Shown here: one piece after another, positions 34,636-45,635 of the stretch | How the letters are laid out: each line of letters begins with the position of its first letter | Numbering within the stretch: position 1 is the stretch's first letter | Position numbers and translations under genes: made by a program | Assembly: GCA_030280995.1 (NCBI GenBank) | Contig: JASXTE010000017.1 | Location: 16,923,498 to 16,987,497, forward strand | Origin: Hemileia vastatrix | Lineage: Eukaryota > Basidiomycota > Pucciniomycetes > Pucciniales > Zaghouaniaceae | Reading direction: 5' to 3' | DNA: 64,000 nucleotides | Notes under the pieces: model-generated | The model's database searches: none | What the model was told of the DNA's origin: nothing | Seen by the model: only the letters and a program-made list of their open reading frames with translations

Positions 34636-36520
34636 CACCACGCAATATGGGGGGCAGACTTGCTAGCAAGTCTGCAACTTGAAGTCAGATGGAAATCAGA
34701 TAGAACTAAGACTGAAGTAATACTGAACTTTCACTTGAATTATCACACAAATAATAATGGATCTATATTTAAAAAATAGTGAAAGTGTGAGGATAAATGA
34801 ATGGAAGCCAGAAAAAATCATTCCATGAGTCTACTCAATGCAAAGTATTTTTTGTAGAAACTTATTTAAATAATACTATATTAAATTAAGTTGATTAATA
34901 AAAATTGATTGACAATATCGCAATTTTTAAATACAATAATTTTATTAAAAACTTTCAGATTACATGAAAAAATCAGTGACTTTTTCTATTACCTACAACT
35001 GTTTTTACAGAATTGAAAACTATGTTTCAGCTAATATTTTATGGAAGTGAACTCTGTTCTTTGCCCAAAGAACAGAGTTCTTCCTCCTATTTTTACACTC
35101 TGTTTGCACCAATCTCCATGCCTTTCAATTCTATCAGCACATGCTTGTCTTCCCTCTCCATGCCTTTTGCTATCCTCCCAGCCCCATTGTAGGCCATCCT
35201 TGTTTGATCCCCATTTCACCCCTCTCAACCTCTCCCAGACCCTTTTCTTCATTCAAAACGCCTCGGAACCCTTAATCTTCCCTCCCAACTCTTTCCCAAC
35301 CTTTTTGCTACCCCATATACCCTTCCTCACCCCTCTCTCCAGCCTTTCCAACCCTTGTAGCCCCATTCCTCCCCTTTACCTCGCCTCCACAATCCTTGAA
35401 CCCCAATTTCCTCCCTTTCAACTCAGTCCCTATTTCTGTATATAAAAATAAAGTGTTAGGGAGAAATGTGGAGGTAAGTGAACTGGAAGGAGAGGAGAGG
35501 AGAGGGGTAGAGAGGCATGTAGAGGGAGAGGAAAATGTGGATAGGGGTTGAAAATGATGATGAAGGGAGTGAAAAGGTTGGGGAGAAGGATGAGGTGAGG
35601 ATAGAGAAATATTTCAAAGGGAAAAGTGTGGGTATTCTTGAGAGGGAGTAAAAAAAGACAATAAAAGAAGATAGTAATACAATATAAATATACAAAAAAT
35701 ATAAAATATATAAAATATGTTACAAAGAGTGGACACAGAAATTACTTAAATCCTAAAAATCCACAACTCCTATACTTTTATTCTCTTCATTTACTTAAAT
35801 CTAATAAAAATCTACATTTTAATATTTTGAAAATTTTGAAGAAGAGGGGAAATAAATTTTAATAAATATTAGTATAAATTTTTTACTTATTTAATAGTGA
35901 AATATAGTATGTCAATTGAATTTGAAAATTATATGTCTAAGTAAAGTCTTTGTGACATCATTTTTAAGATTTTTGCACCTTCTTTAGATATTTTAATGAT
36001 TTATAATATTCAATATTATCTAGTCATAAAATAAGTATATAATTTTTTCAATTCTTGAAAATAATACAATAAATAATATAAATGCACAAAATAACCTTTC
36101 ATGAACAAATTGACATATTTCAAATTGTAGTTTCTCCATGTATTTCTGCCCAAAGAAACTTATATAATAATGTCAGATGGTATCTTGCCAGATCTATACA
36201 TTGGTGTTCTTTTTTTAAAAAATTGCAAAGAAACTGCTTAAATAGTTTAAAATATGTATTTTTTAGATTAATTTGAGTGTGATCTGCACTGTATTAAAAT
36301 TTCTATAAAAAAATCTCATTCTTCATATCTGAAGATTTGTTCAAAGTATTATTACCTGTGCTTCATTAAATGTTCAAGTTGTATTCATATTGAGTTCACC
36401 AGAATGTCAATATTTTTTCTTGGTGGTTTCATCACTAATTCAATGTAGGCTCAAAAAGATATGAATTAGGGTTCAAGGTTGCGTACTTGCTAGCAAGTCG
36501 GCCCCCCATATTGTGTGGTG
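34636..36520. mobile_element. 1.9-kb TIR element with GCTAGC-centred subterminal palindromes
   Basis: Left end CACCACGCAATATGGGGGG and right end its complement with one mismatch, flanked by CTA on both sides (34633-34635, 36521-36523). Just inside each end is a palindrome: CAGACTTGCTAGCAAGTCTG on the left and ACTTGCTAGCAAGT on the right. The interior has no transposase frame. It has a pyrimidine-rich part (35090-35430) followed by a purine-rich part (35455-35660). A 261-bp relative is at 51135-51395. The 3-bp TSD suggests a PIF/Harbinger-like non-autonomous element (inference). Confidence 0.85.
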
Positions 36521-36523
36521 CTA

Positions 36524-37179
36524 GTGAGTGAGTGGGGTGGCTGGGGTAGTGGGTTGGTGGTGAGTAAATAGGGGTGATTAGGTGGAGGAGGGGGGGTACA
36601 GGTGGTGAGAGGTAGCTGGAAGAAAGAAGATGCAAATGATGAGGGTGAGGTGTAAAAAAAAACATACAATACAAAGAGGAAGTGTGGAGCTGGAGGGGTG
36701 GAGCACAAAGGGTGGAAGTGGAGATGATGAGTACAAGGTGGAAAAAAAAGGAAAAACATACACCAGAGAACTTACTAGGGATGTGGGCCTGGAGATGTGT
36801 GAAGTGGAGAGGTGTATGTGGGTGGAAGGCATACATGGAGGGGTAGAGCTAAAGGTGGAGGTTTTGATGTGTGTGAGGTGGAATAAAAAAAAGTGGAAAA
36901 TAAAAAAATGGAAAAATGTTATTACTAAGAAGAACTTACCAAAGATGGGGCGTGGAGATTTTCAAAGTGGAGGGGTGGAGATGGAGATGGATGTGAGGCG
37001 GAAAAATATTAAATATGATAATAATAATAATTAATATAATTAATTAATATTTATATTAAGGTAAGGGGATTGGGGCAGGGAGGGAGATATTGGGTTAGTG
37101 GCCAGATTTCCAATTTTTCTAGGAAGTTAGGGCACTCATCTTTTTATATAATAGATATATACTTTTATATGTGCACATC
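36524..37179. other. G-rich spacer
   Basis: Rich in GGTGG, GGAGG and GTGGAG words on the plus strand. Overlapping frames on both strands follow from this composition and are not genes. A similar GGGTGGT-rich stretch lies on the other side of the 1.9-kb TIR element, so it is probably the original target sequence. Confidence 0.5.
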
Positions 37180-39724
37180 ATGATCTCTCACACTCCCAAG
37201 AAGCAATTGACTGTTGGCAAAAGGGGCCTGATTACAGGCATGGCACTCAGGGGTGCCACTGCCACCTAGGTTTTGTTTCAGCACATTTCAAGATTCCCCG
37301 TGCAACTGTTTATCAAGTCATTTTAAAATATCAAGATAGTAGCAGACTTGAAAATTTGCCAAAGTCTGGTTGGCCTTGTAAAAACCACTGCTTATAGACC
37401 TGTGCAAGATTGGCTGTAGAGTATTAGAAGCTTGTCAAAGCACATTAAATTAAGTATTGGTGTCAGCCTGTATATCCCCAGGACTGAGTAAAAAGTACTT
37501 ATAAGTTATGTTAAACACATGAACTAGACATGGGAATAATAAATAAGAGTACACAAATAGTGTACATAAGTAAAATTATGATAATACACAAAAAAATGCC
37601 ATTATAACACCTTATATACACGCATATATCCACCTTTTATAGGTCTTATGTACTTAATATTAAGTTGGAATATGTTAGGGTAATCTTAAGAACCTTAAGT
37701 ATAAGGCTACATAATTTTTAAGTACACTTAAAGCTGTTATATTCATTGTTTTATGCAAAAAACAAGAAATGCGCTTTATTTCACTTAAAAGTTGACTATA
37801 TGCGCTATAAAATTGAGAATATCAAAATTGTGCTTTGACAGATCAATTGGGCTCATTTAGAACTATTGATTTGGCTATTTAAATGCATAAAAATAACACT
37901 TTTCAAATTTGGTGTTTTTTTATGCCAGAAATGGCTTCTGTGTACTGGCCACATACTGCCTGCTTTTTTCCCGTGTGAATAGCTTCATTTTTAGCAAAGT
38001 TAGCTTTTTCACACTATAATTACCCCACATTCTACGCCCACTGTGGGGAAACACACTAAAATAGGCGACAGGCGCTTATTTAGTGTCCTAGCTTAATTAA
38101 TAATGCATTGACCTTGTTTATATGCACTAATTTCATTAATAACCACACTCTTGGCACTTTATTTCATCACCATGCCTAAATTCGCCTAATTTTAGTCAAG
38201 GATTTACCCGTGCAAGCGCCTGCCAAGAACTGCATGTAGTTACCCCACATCTCACGCTCTTTTTTAAGTTTTTGGGTGGTTTCTCAGTTAATTTTGGTTA
38301 TTTTTGAATGGGAATTTCACGTAGTATAATGTCAGGATTAGCCCCATTATTTCTACAGTCAATCCCCCTTATTATTAAGCTATAATTAACCTTAAAAAGT
38401 CTCCTTTAACCTTGTTATAATATTGTTTTCCACGTATATACTCTCTTTTTGTCTTTTCTTTAATTTTGATGGATCTCCCTTATTATTACAGTATTTTGGC
38501 AGTTGTTACTTGTCTAATTATGTCATGGGTCACTAGGGATGTTGATGGGCAAGTCTATTAGTTGTGTTGAGGCGTCATTAACTGTGTATTGGATGGTATA
38601 TCAAGGGATTTATTGGGGAACTCAGTGTGTATAAAAGGAGGAGGTTTTTGGGTCTTGTTTCTACATTCTTTATCATTACAATTTAACCAATATAACCAAA
38701 TAAATTACAATACATATCAATTAGTACTTTTATAAGACTTTTGAATAGTATCTGAATTATATAATCTATTTTTCTACCAACTACAAAGATTGTAAGCCAT
38801 ATATAAGAATAGTGAGAATTATATAACTGAGACCTTTATATTTGATTATATTTTACAACTTAGTGGATTAATACTACAGTATTCATATAGGACCATTAAA
38901 ATCTTCTATACAACTGACCATTCAAGCTAGTTCACGTCCTTGTACTTGATCTTAGCCTGACAATTGGATACACTTACCGGAAAGTTGTCTTCAAGAACTG
39001 TTCACTTCCATGCAGATGAGCTAGGCTAGGGTTTTACAAGTGTGTTGCTGTTAAAAAGCCTTTTCTCACAGTCTCTCATGAAGAGAGAAGGCTAAAATTG
39101 GTTTGTCAACACTTAGATTGAACTATTGCTGATTGGAGGTGCATCATTTGAACAGACGAATCAAGTTTTGAGGGTGGTAAATGAACCAGTCAAGTGACAG
39201 TTTGGCAACAAAAAAAAGATGAGAAGTTCAAGAAGGAATGTCTCCAAGCAACCTTCAAGAGTGGTGGTAGCTCAATCATGATTTGGGACGTGTTCCTTAC
39301 TACTACTCAGGTGTCTTTAGTATTTCTTGTTTCTGGTCAATATGTATCAACAAAAAATTTCATTGAAAATGTATATTTAAGCTTGCTTCTTCTGTGGCTT
39401 GCAAAAGTAGACCGGCATGATTGTCTTTGGCTGATAAAGGACAATGCTCCGGTCCACACCTCAAAACTTAGTGAACAATTTTTCAATGTCATTAACCTTC
39501 AGAAGATTGAATGATCAGCTCAATCTCCTGACTTGAACCCTATTTAGAGCGTCTTGAAACCAAGTATCCAGAATTTCTATCAACTAAAGACAGCTTCTGA
39601 GATACAAGAAGCTATTTAACTAGCACGAGGTAACCTCCTGAAGAAAGGACTCGAGAACCTCATCAATTCCATGCCGTCTATAATGAAAGCTGGTGTTCAC
39701 GCTTACAGTGGTTTCATCCGTTAG
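37180..39724 (+). pseudogene. Tc1-like transposase 2, split by a solo LTR
   Basis: N-terminal part (37180-37460): start MISHTPKKQ, helix-turn-helix region (KRGLITGMALRGAT, then FKIPRATVYQVILKYQ, LENLPKSGWP). After the LTR, the catalytic part (38968-39724): TDESSFEGG with the first Asp, MIWDVFLTTTQ, KDNAPVHTSKL with the second Asp, and AQSPDLNPI with the Glu position just after (a TAG follows PI). The C-terminus has LINSMPSIMKAGVHAYSG. Several stops and one frame change. TIRs could not be located with confidence. Confidence 0.87.
37461..38962 (+). mobile_element. Solo LTR (family G) inserted in transposase 2
   Basis: 1502 bp, TGTCAGCCTGTATATCCCC to CTTAGCCTGACA, flanked by ATTGG on both sides (37456-37460, 38963-38967). 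A TATA box with GTGTATAAAAGGAGGAGG lies near 38630. It keeps many CpG sites that the 7966-9484 copy has lost. Confidence 0.93.
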
Positions 39725-40297
39725 TGACACCCCTCCAAGATTTTTTTTTCCATTTTTTTTTTCTTTTTTTTTTTTTTTTTTTGACAAATTAACACTAAAA
39801 GAGGCGGCCTTTTTTTTTTTTTTTTTTTTATTTCTTACAATCTCACCCAGCAAGGGGCATGAAGGAGGGAGACACATATGAGTATTTACATGATAGGAGG
39901 ACAAAGGAGGGGAAGACAAAGGGCAATGACAATGACAACCATAAGTGACTACAGAGAGAGGGGAACATTGTTGGGAGAGGCGGCCTTTCATATGGTTAAG
40001 GTCTTGTTGATGTGAGTTTTCTAGATCATAAGTTACAAAGAGTATATTTTACAAAAATTAAAATTAAAAAAAATTGCTTGATGAAATAAAATAACAAGAC
40101 AATATTTGAAATCTACATAGTTGAGAGTGTCAGAAAAAGTATATGTTTCATGGTGATTGCATAACAAGTTTGGGAGGATTTGGGAGGGAAAAATGAGGCA
40201 AGAAGAATTGTGTCACCACTGTACTATAATGGTTCGGTCTCAGTGGCATTAGTGGCTATGTAGTGCACAACCGCCATCTCAAACCATTATACACATA
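39725..40297. other. Poly-T and purine-rich sequence, no gene
   Basis: Two long T tracts (39740-39782 and 39809-39829), each next to AGGCGGCCTTT-like words, then purine-rich sequence to about 39965 and AT-rich sequence beyond. Possibly the 3' end of the Tc1-like element. The minus frame 39620-39991 runs through the homopolymers and is not a gene. Confidence 0.4.
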
Positions 40298-40420
40298 CAG
40301 CTACTTGAAAAAAACTTGCTGTGTTTTTGTTTTCCATTCCCGGCCAAAAAACATGAATTTAGGTCTCTTTTGGTGGGGGATGAGGGGCAATAAAAAGAGC
40401 AAGGTTTTTCCTAATAGCTG
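40298..40420. mobile_element. 123-bp TA-target MITE
   Basis: Flanked by TA on both sides (40296-40297, 40421-40422). The ends are CAGCTACTTGAAAAAAAC and, on the other strand, CAGCTATTAGGAAAAACC. The whole element folds back. A relative is at 44250-44362. Tc1/mariner-type by TSD and CAG start. Confidence 0.72.
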
Positions 40421-41215
40421 TATCTATGGAGCAAAATGATGCAAGTTTGTAGGGTTTCTTTTGCTTCAACTCTAGTCGAATAATTACTCATTATAAGGTT
40501 GATTCACTTTGTTGATATTTGGTGCTTCTGCCATTATGATCGGTAATGTCATGTAGAAAGAAAGAATTGGGAAGCATGTCGATCATACAATATTCAACCT
40601 AATGGGCCAATGTTTGATTGGGAGATGATCGGATCTCGGTGCTGTGACAACGACGGTCTAACTTTATTTCTCTCCTTGGCGAATGAGTTGAAAAGTTGGG
40701 CAATTTGAAAAGGCAGATGACAATTCTTCCAGATTTGTAATACATAGATATCGTTTTATTGTTAAAAAGATGGATGACAAGTCTGCACATCAAACACTAC
40801 ACTGCTATGTTTCGGATTTTCTAGAGAGTTGAAAGACGGAATATGTCGACACTGTACTTGGAAACTAGATATGTATCTAAAACAAAACGAGTAAAATAGA
40901 AAATGATACAAAGAAGAATGGAGAGGAGAAGAAAAGATAGGAGTTAGAACCCATGTATGTATTCAACGCACTCCTGAAAATGCTATGTTTCCTCTGGTTT
41001 TTTTTTTTTTTTTTTTGACTCATTTTACAGCTAGACTAGATCCGAAAATCTTGAGACTATTACGGTCAATTCTACTTATCAACTAATAAAATAGTTCTTA
41101 AAACTATATAACTCTAATTCAGCTAAATATTCTTTAATACTTAGTCATCAAGATAAATAATATCTGCCAATCTTATTGTAGTTCTAATCGTGAGAATATT
41201 CAACGTGAGATATTA
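40421..41215. other. No recognisable gene
   Basis: AT-rich sequence with a T tract at about 41000-41018 followed by CTAGATCCGAAAATCTTGA, a 19-bp word found again at 44226. The minus frame 40599-40793 has no family features. Confidence 0.45.
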
Positions 41216-41497
41216 GTCCCATAACAGAAACAAAAAAGAAATTTTTTGAAGATTTATTGACAACCCAAAAGTTGCCCTGCAGTATTTTTTTTTCGACACC
41301 TTTAATTCATTTTGTGGCAATCGCGTTGATTTCTCAGTCGTGTGGCTCCTCTTCATTTTCTAGGTTTAAAGAGAAATCAGCGCGATTGCCACAAAGTGAA
41401 TGGTAGATGTCGAAAAAAATACTGCAGCTCAACTTTTGGGCTGTCAATAAATTTCCGAACATTTTCATTTTTGTCTCAATATTTTCGGATTTGGCTG
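41216..41497. mobile_element. Foldback MITE with about 120-bp inverted arms
   Basis: The two arms are long inverted repeats. TTTATTGACA.CCCAAAAG, CTGCAGTATTTTTTTTTCG and TTTGTGGCAATCGCG appear on the left and inverted on the right. The right end is GGCTG before TA (41498-41499). The left end near 41216 is degraded. Related copies are at 43876-44172 and 44365-45006. Confidence 0.75.
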
Positions 41498-41921
41498 TAC
41501 TATTTCTGTATAGACAGACTTATTCTCTTATTTTACAGGCTTCGAGTTCATTCTTCATGTCTGCACTGCCACTGTATCCCTCCCTCATTATATTGATTCT
41601 TTCCGATTTCAGTTATGACTAATTAAATGTGACCCTGTAATATAAATACAGCACAGTATGGTTTATATTACAATTTTTTGGCCACTGGGCGCCTTTTGAG
41701 CAGGCGCTTGATCTTTTTATTTATTTAAAGGCAGCCTTTTGATCCTGATTGATGACTATTGGTCTTCGATTTCTTCCGCCATCATTATTCATCTTCCAAG
41801 GTTCTCCTTGTTCTTTCTCCTGTCACACCCTGAGATTATAATCTAAAACTTGCTGTGAGATTACTTTGTGCTACCCATCCGCTCTTCTTCAACGTTTGTC
41901 TTCTCCTGTTCTGCCGACGCA

Positions 41922-42953
41922 ATGTGGACTCGGCGAGCATCGGATGCCCAGCTCGCCCAGTTGGCCCAGCAGACTGACCTCGCCATCATTCGGCGTGAGG
42001 TTGCACAAACTCAGGCTCATTACAAAGCGCTCGGCCGTCGTGCTTCGTTGGTTGACCTCACTCGATCCGCCTCCCGCACTCGGTCCACTCTTGCAGCTCA
42101 GCGTCTCGGCTCACGTGGAGTCCAGGTCACTTTGCCTCCACTTCCTCCCTCATCGGCCGCCAAGCCTTCGTCCTCTTCTTCTACAAAACCCCACCCTCAA
42201 CCATCGGCTGCTCGCTCCTCCTCCACTTTTACCATGCCATCCTCTGAAACGTTAAGTCTCAGAAAACAAATATCCGACTTGACTACCGAAAATAAAAAAT
42301 TGGAACAAGTCATCCTGCTCACTCGCGAACGCAGAGATGAAGAGCTAAAAGCTTGGGACTTGGAACGAAAGCATTTGCATCGTGCTATACACAATCTTCG
42401 GGAAGAACTCGAAGAAAATTGGAATAAATTAATTAGGCTGAAAGAATCTTACAATCTTGTCATGGTATGAACGATCTTGACCCCTTTATTCCGCTACACA
42501 AATTGTGAAGTCTATATCAATTGTGGCTTTCTTTAGCAGGAACGACGCTCCCTAGCTGACATGGATCAAAGTCATCACTATCATCACTATCGACGCGATG
42601 AATCGGTCGATCGTCTGTCTCGTCCTCCTTCAAGGGTTTCTTCTCGACCTTCTTCTCGAGTTTCCATACGCGAAGATCTGAACAGCTATCGAACAGTAGA
42701 TGAAGATCTCCCTCCTAGAGCTGCGTCTGCGGATTTAACTCGTTCTCGAGCACCTAATTTTTACCAATTTCGAGTCTCCCCCCCATCTACTGACTTACCC
42801 ACCACAACTCCTCGCAATCGAGCTGACCGACCTCTAAGTGTGGGTGCAATTACTCGAAAATCCACTCTGACCCCCTTGCACTCTAGGCCGTTATCCACTT
42901 CTTACCTGTATAGCGATTTTGATGTTAGACCTCGACATCAACCAGGAAAATGA
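41922..42953 (+). CDS. Two-exon host gene: Arg/Ser-rich coiled-coil protein
   Basis: Exon 1 41922-42464 and exon 2 42540-42953, joined in phase, give about 318 residues. The 75-nt intron starts GTATGA and ends TTTAGCAG. I chose the ATG at 41922 (MWTRRASDAQ); upstream codons are open but lack an ATG. Exon 1: Arg/Ala-rich N-terminus, Ser/Pro-rich middle, then a coiled coil of about 65 residues (LRKQISDLTTENKKLEQV ... REELEENW) that continues to the splice site. Exon 2: disordered, Arg/Ser/Pro-rich, with RPPSRVSSRPSSRVS repeats typical of kinase substrates. GC-richer than its surroundings and without TE motifs, so likely a real cellular gene. TATA-like sequence lies near 41638 and AATAAA near 43541. 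Function unknown. Confidence 0.75.
42465..42539 (+). other. Intron of the coiled-coil gene
   Basis: 75 nt, GTATGA...TTTAGCAG. Splicing joins codon-complete exons: exon 1 ends with an ATG codon and exon 2 opens with GAACGACGC, removing the TGA at 42468. Length is typical of fungi. Confidence 0.75.
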
Positions 42954-43673
42954 TTGACTACTCATCAAGCGACATATTTTCTTTTCTTTGTGTGATCATG
43001 CTTTTTCACTCTCTTCATCGAAAATGTAGTTGGCTATATTTTATCATATTCACGTTTCTTCTTTCCTCTCCAAAATTATGACTGTCTTTTTCTTATCAAA
43101 TTCTTATGGTTGTCCATCAAAGTTCAGACTATAAATTTCCGCTTGTACTTCCTATTCTTCTCAACTTTTGGTTCCTACACCATGTCTCTTGTCTATTTCA
43201 CATATTCTTTTTTCTTTATCCAAGAATAAATCTCTTCGTATTTTTTTTTTTACTAAAAATATATATAACTACACATAAAATGATACTCATATTCCTACCC
43301 AGCTTTCATTATTATTTTATTACTTTCTTCTTTCTTTTTTTATTCTATTATAAAAAAATGTGTTTGACTCTTCTATTGTATTATTAACTAATTCTAGCAA
43401 TGGCCTTTTTTAAAATGGACATAAAAACCTCGTATGTACATTGTGTTTGTTATTATTATGGTTTAGTTTAGTTTAGTTTATTTTGATTTCCCAGGTTGTA
43501 GTGTCTTGTTCCATACCTTTCGGATGAACAATCCTAAGAACCAAATAAATGAATAAAAGCATGTATTTATAGAAAAATAAAATAATAAATCAATCCGACA
43601 ATAAGCCAATTTCGAGAATTTGAAGATTTGGCAAAACTAGAGCACCTACCCGAACTTGATAACTTTTTTTTAA
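42954..43673. other. 3' flank of the coiled-coil gene
   Basis: T-rich untranslated or intergenic sequence. A TTAG tandem (TTTAGTTTAGTTTAGTTTA) is at 43464-43481 and a polyadenylation-like AATAAATGAATAAA at 43541. The frame at 43106-43387 is a hydrophobic artefact of poly-T. Confidence 0.5.
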
Positions 43674-43675
43674 TA

Positions 43676-43869
43676 CAGCCAAGTCACAAATATCTTGCGG
43701 AATTTTCGACGAAAAAATAAAAGTTTCGCCCACGAAAAAATGATTTGCCTATTCAAAAGGAAGTGTCACCGCCCTATCCCCAACCCTTTTGAATAGGCAA
43801 ATCATTTTTTGTTGAGAACAACTTTTATTTTTTCGTCAAAAAATTCCGCAAGCTTTTATGACTTAGCTG
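43676..43869. mobile_element. 194-bp foldback MITE
   Basis: Near-perfect inverted arms of about 85 bp (CAGCCAAGTCACAAA / CAGCTAAGTCATAAA; AAAAAATGATTTGCCTATTC near the centre) flanked by TA (43674-43675, 43870-43871). No coding capacity. Tc1/mariner-type. Confidence 0.9.
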
Positions 43870-43875
43870 TATATG

Positions 43876-44172
43876 CAGTCAAACCCATAAACATTGAGGC
43901 AAATGAGAATTTTTGAGAATTTATTGACAGCCCAGAAGTTGAGCTGCAGTATCTTTTTGACATCTACCATTCATTTTGTGGCAATCGCGTTAATTTCTCT
44001 GTTGTTTCGCCGCTCTACACCATCTGGGTTGAAAGTGAAGTCAACCTAACTATCATAAAATGAACTGATGCTGTCAAAAAATACTGCAGCTCAACTTTGG
44101 GGATGTCAATAAATTTTTGAAAAAAAAAAAAAAAAAATTCATTTCTGTCTCAATGTTTTACGGGTTTGACTG
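43876..44172. mobile_element. Foldback MITE, TTTATTGACA family
   Basis: Left end CAGTCAAACCCATAAACATTG and right end its complement (GTTTTACGGGTTTGACTG) before TA (44173-44174). The arms share TTTATTGACAGCCCAGAAG and CTGCAGTATCTTTTTGACA. Starts 4 bp after the preceding MITE's TA. Confidence 0.82.
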
Positions 44173-44249
44173 TACTCATCCAATTAATTAAGCATGTTGA
44201 GAAGCTGTGAATGCACAACCTTGGATCTAGATCCGAAAATCTTGAAATA

Positions 44250-44362
44250 CAACAGCGAAAGCTGAAAAGCTTACGAGGTTCCCCATCAAAAATATGAGTT
44301 TAAGTCACCTTTTGGTAGGGAATAAGTGATAAGAAACTTGCAAGCTTTTCCCGGTTTAGTTG
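44250..44362. mobile_element. 113-bp TA-target MITE
   Basis: Between TA pairs 44248-44249 and 44363-44364. Interior TTTAAGTCACCTTTTGG and ends CAAC...GTTG fold back. It resembles the element at 40298-40420. Confidence 0.65.
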
Positions 44363-44364
44363 TA

Positions 44365-44437
44365 TATATATATATAAATTTGAAAATTTGAAAATTTATT
44401 GATAACTCAAATATTTAACAGGATTTTTATTTTTATT

Positions 44438-44475
<38 letters not shown>

Positions 44476-45006
44476 ACATGTTTAATTCATTTTGTGGCAA
44501 TTGGGTTGATTTTATTAGCGCAACGATGTGGTTTTGTTTTAAAAGGAGTCAAAAGGAATTGATTATATTGCTGTTGTGGTGACGCAAACTATATACTAGG
44601 CTGCGGCGTAGTTGAAACCTAACAGATTTCTCTGTCGTTTACATAGCCTTTCTTCATTACAGCTGTTCATGGAAAGGTTGTTGTCAAAATTCAAAATATT
44701 TATAATTTGTTTGACGGAAAGATTTTGACATATGACAGAAAACTTGGCATTGTTTTTGCTTCAAGTCAGCTAATTTTGCTGTCAAAAGTCAATGTTTCAA
44801 TTTAAAAAATGAGAACATTTTTGAGGTTTGGTACATACATAATAATCTTTTCAAGAAGAGCTGTTTATGGGTTTAAAAACAAGTCAACCATCAAATGAAC
44901 TGAAGCTGTCAAACATAAATAAATAAATACTGCAGCTCAACTTTTTAGCTTTCAATAAATTAAAAAAAAAAAAAAAATCATTTTGGTTTCAATGTTTTCG
45001 GTGACT
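44365..45006. mobile_element. Third TTTATTGACA-family foldback copy, with internal insertion
   Basis: Arms with AAATTTATTGATAAC..., TTCATTTTGTGGCAATTG on the left and CTGCAGCTCAAC.TTTTAG, TTTCAATGTTTTCGG on the right, ending CTG before TA (45007-45008). The middle (about 44520-44900) is longer than in its relatives and probably holds another insertion. An (AT)n tract lies at 44443-44470. Confidence 0.55.
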
Positions 45007-45042
45007 GTATATATATACAGCCATTATCCAAAATGGTTGGTG

Positions 45043-45435
45043 TGTAGCACGTTGTCAGCCTGTAGAACTCCGGAAAGAACCAATAACTTCATTACTTTAC
45101 CTGTAGCATGGTGTCACCACAAAAAAACACCTGGAACCTGCTAGCAGGTGCCAATCCCTCAATCCATTTGTGACACAAGGATAACTCAGATTTGATGCCA
45201 CACGAGCTGGCATGCTCAGTGTACAGTGCGCGGTCTTGCTAGAAGAATTACAGCTGCGCTAGAACTGATTCAAATCAAAGATAGGTTTTGGCACCTGTGA
45301 TCAGGTGCCCACCTTTTTTTTCTGGTGTGTCAGCCTGTAAGAACTCCAGAAAGAACCGGAGAACAGGGGACGCCGCGACTACAGACTATATACATTTGCA
45401 CACATAACTAAGTACATAGTCCTAGTGACTTAACA
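45043..45435 (-). mobile_element. Solo LTR of the copia F family, carrying a MITE
   Basis: TGTAGCACG... to ...GACTTAACA, flanked by TGGTG on both sides (45038-45042, 45436-45440). Without the MITE at 45115-45327 it is about 178 bp and matches the F LTRs, including their internal duplication. It is more diverged than F's own LTRs. Confidence 0.88.
45115..45327. mobile_element. 213-bp MITE with subterminal hairpins (copy 1)
   Basis: Ends CACCACAAAAAAA and, inverted, CACCAGAAAAAAAA, flanked by TGT (45112-45114, 45328-45330). Inside each end is a hairpin: CCTGCTAGCAGG on the left and GGCACCTG/CAGGTGCC on the right. Lies within the solo LTR 45043-45435. Confidence 0.85.
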
Positions 45436-45635
45436 TGGTGCAGTCACCAGAAAAAAAAAAAACATGGGCACCTGATAGCAGGTGCCAATCCCTATCTTTG
45501 ACTTAACTCAATTTCAGCTTAGCTGTAATTCTTCTGGAAAGACTACACACTGAACAATGAGCACACTAGGTCGTGCAACATCAAATCAAATTTACTCTTA
45601 AATCAAAACTGAATACAGGGATAGGCACCTGTTAG

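Noticed and set aside
36435..37034. Long overlapping frames on both strands
   Set aside because: Produced by GGTGG/CCACC-rich composition.
42197..42394. Minus-strand frame opposite the coiled-coil gene
   Set aside because: Shadow of the plus-strand coding exon.
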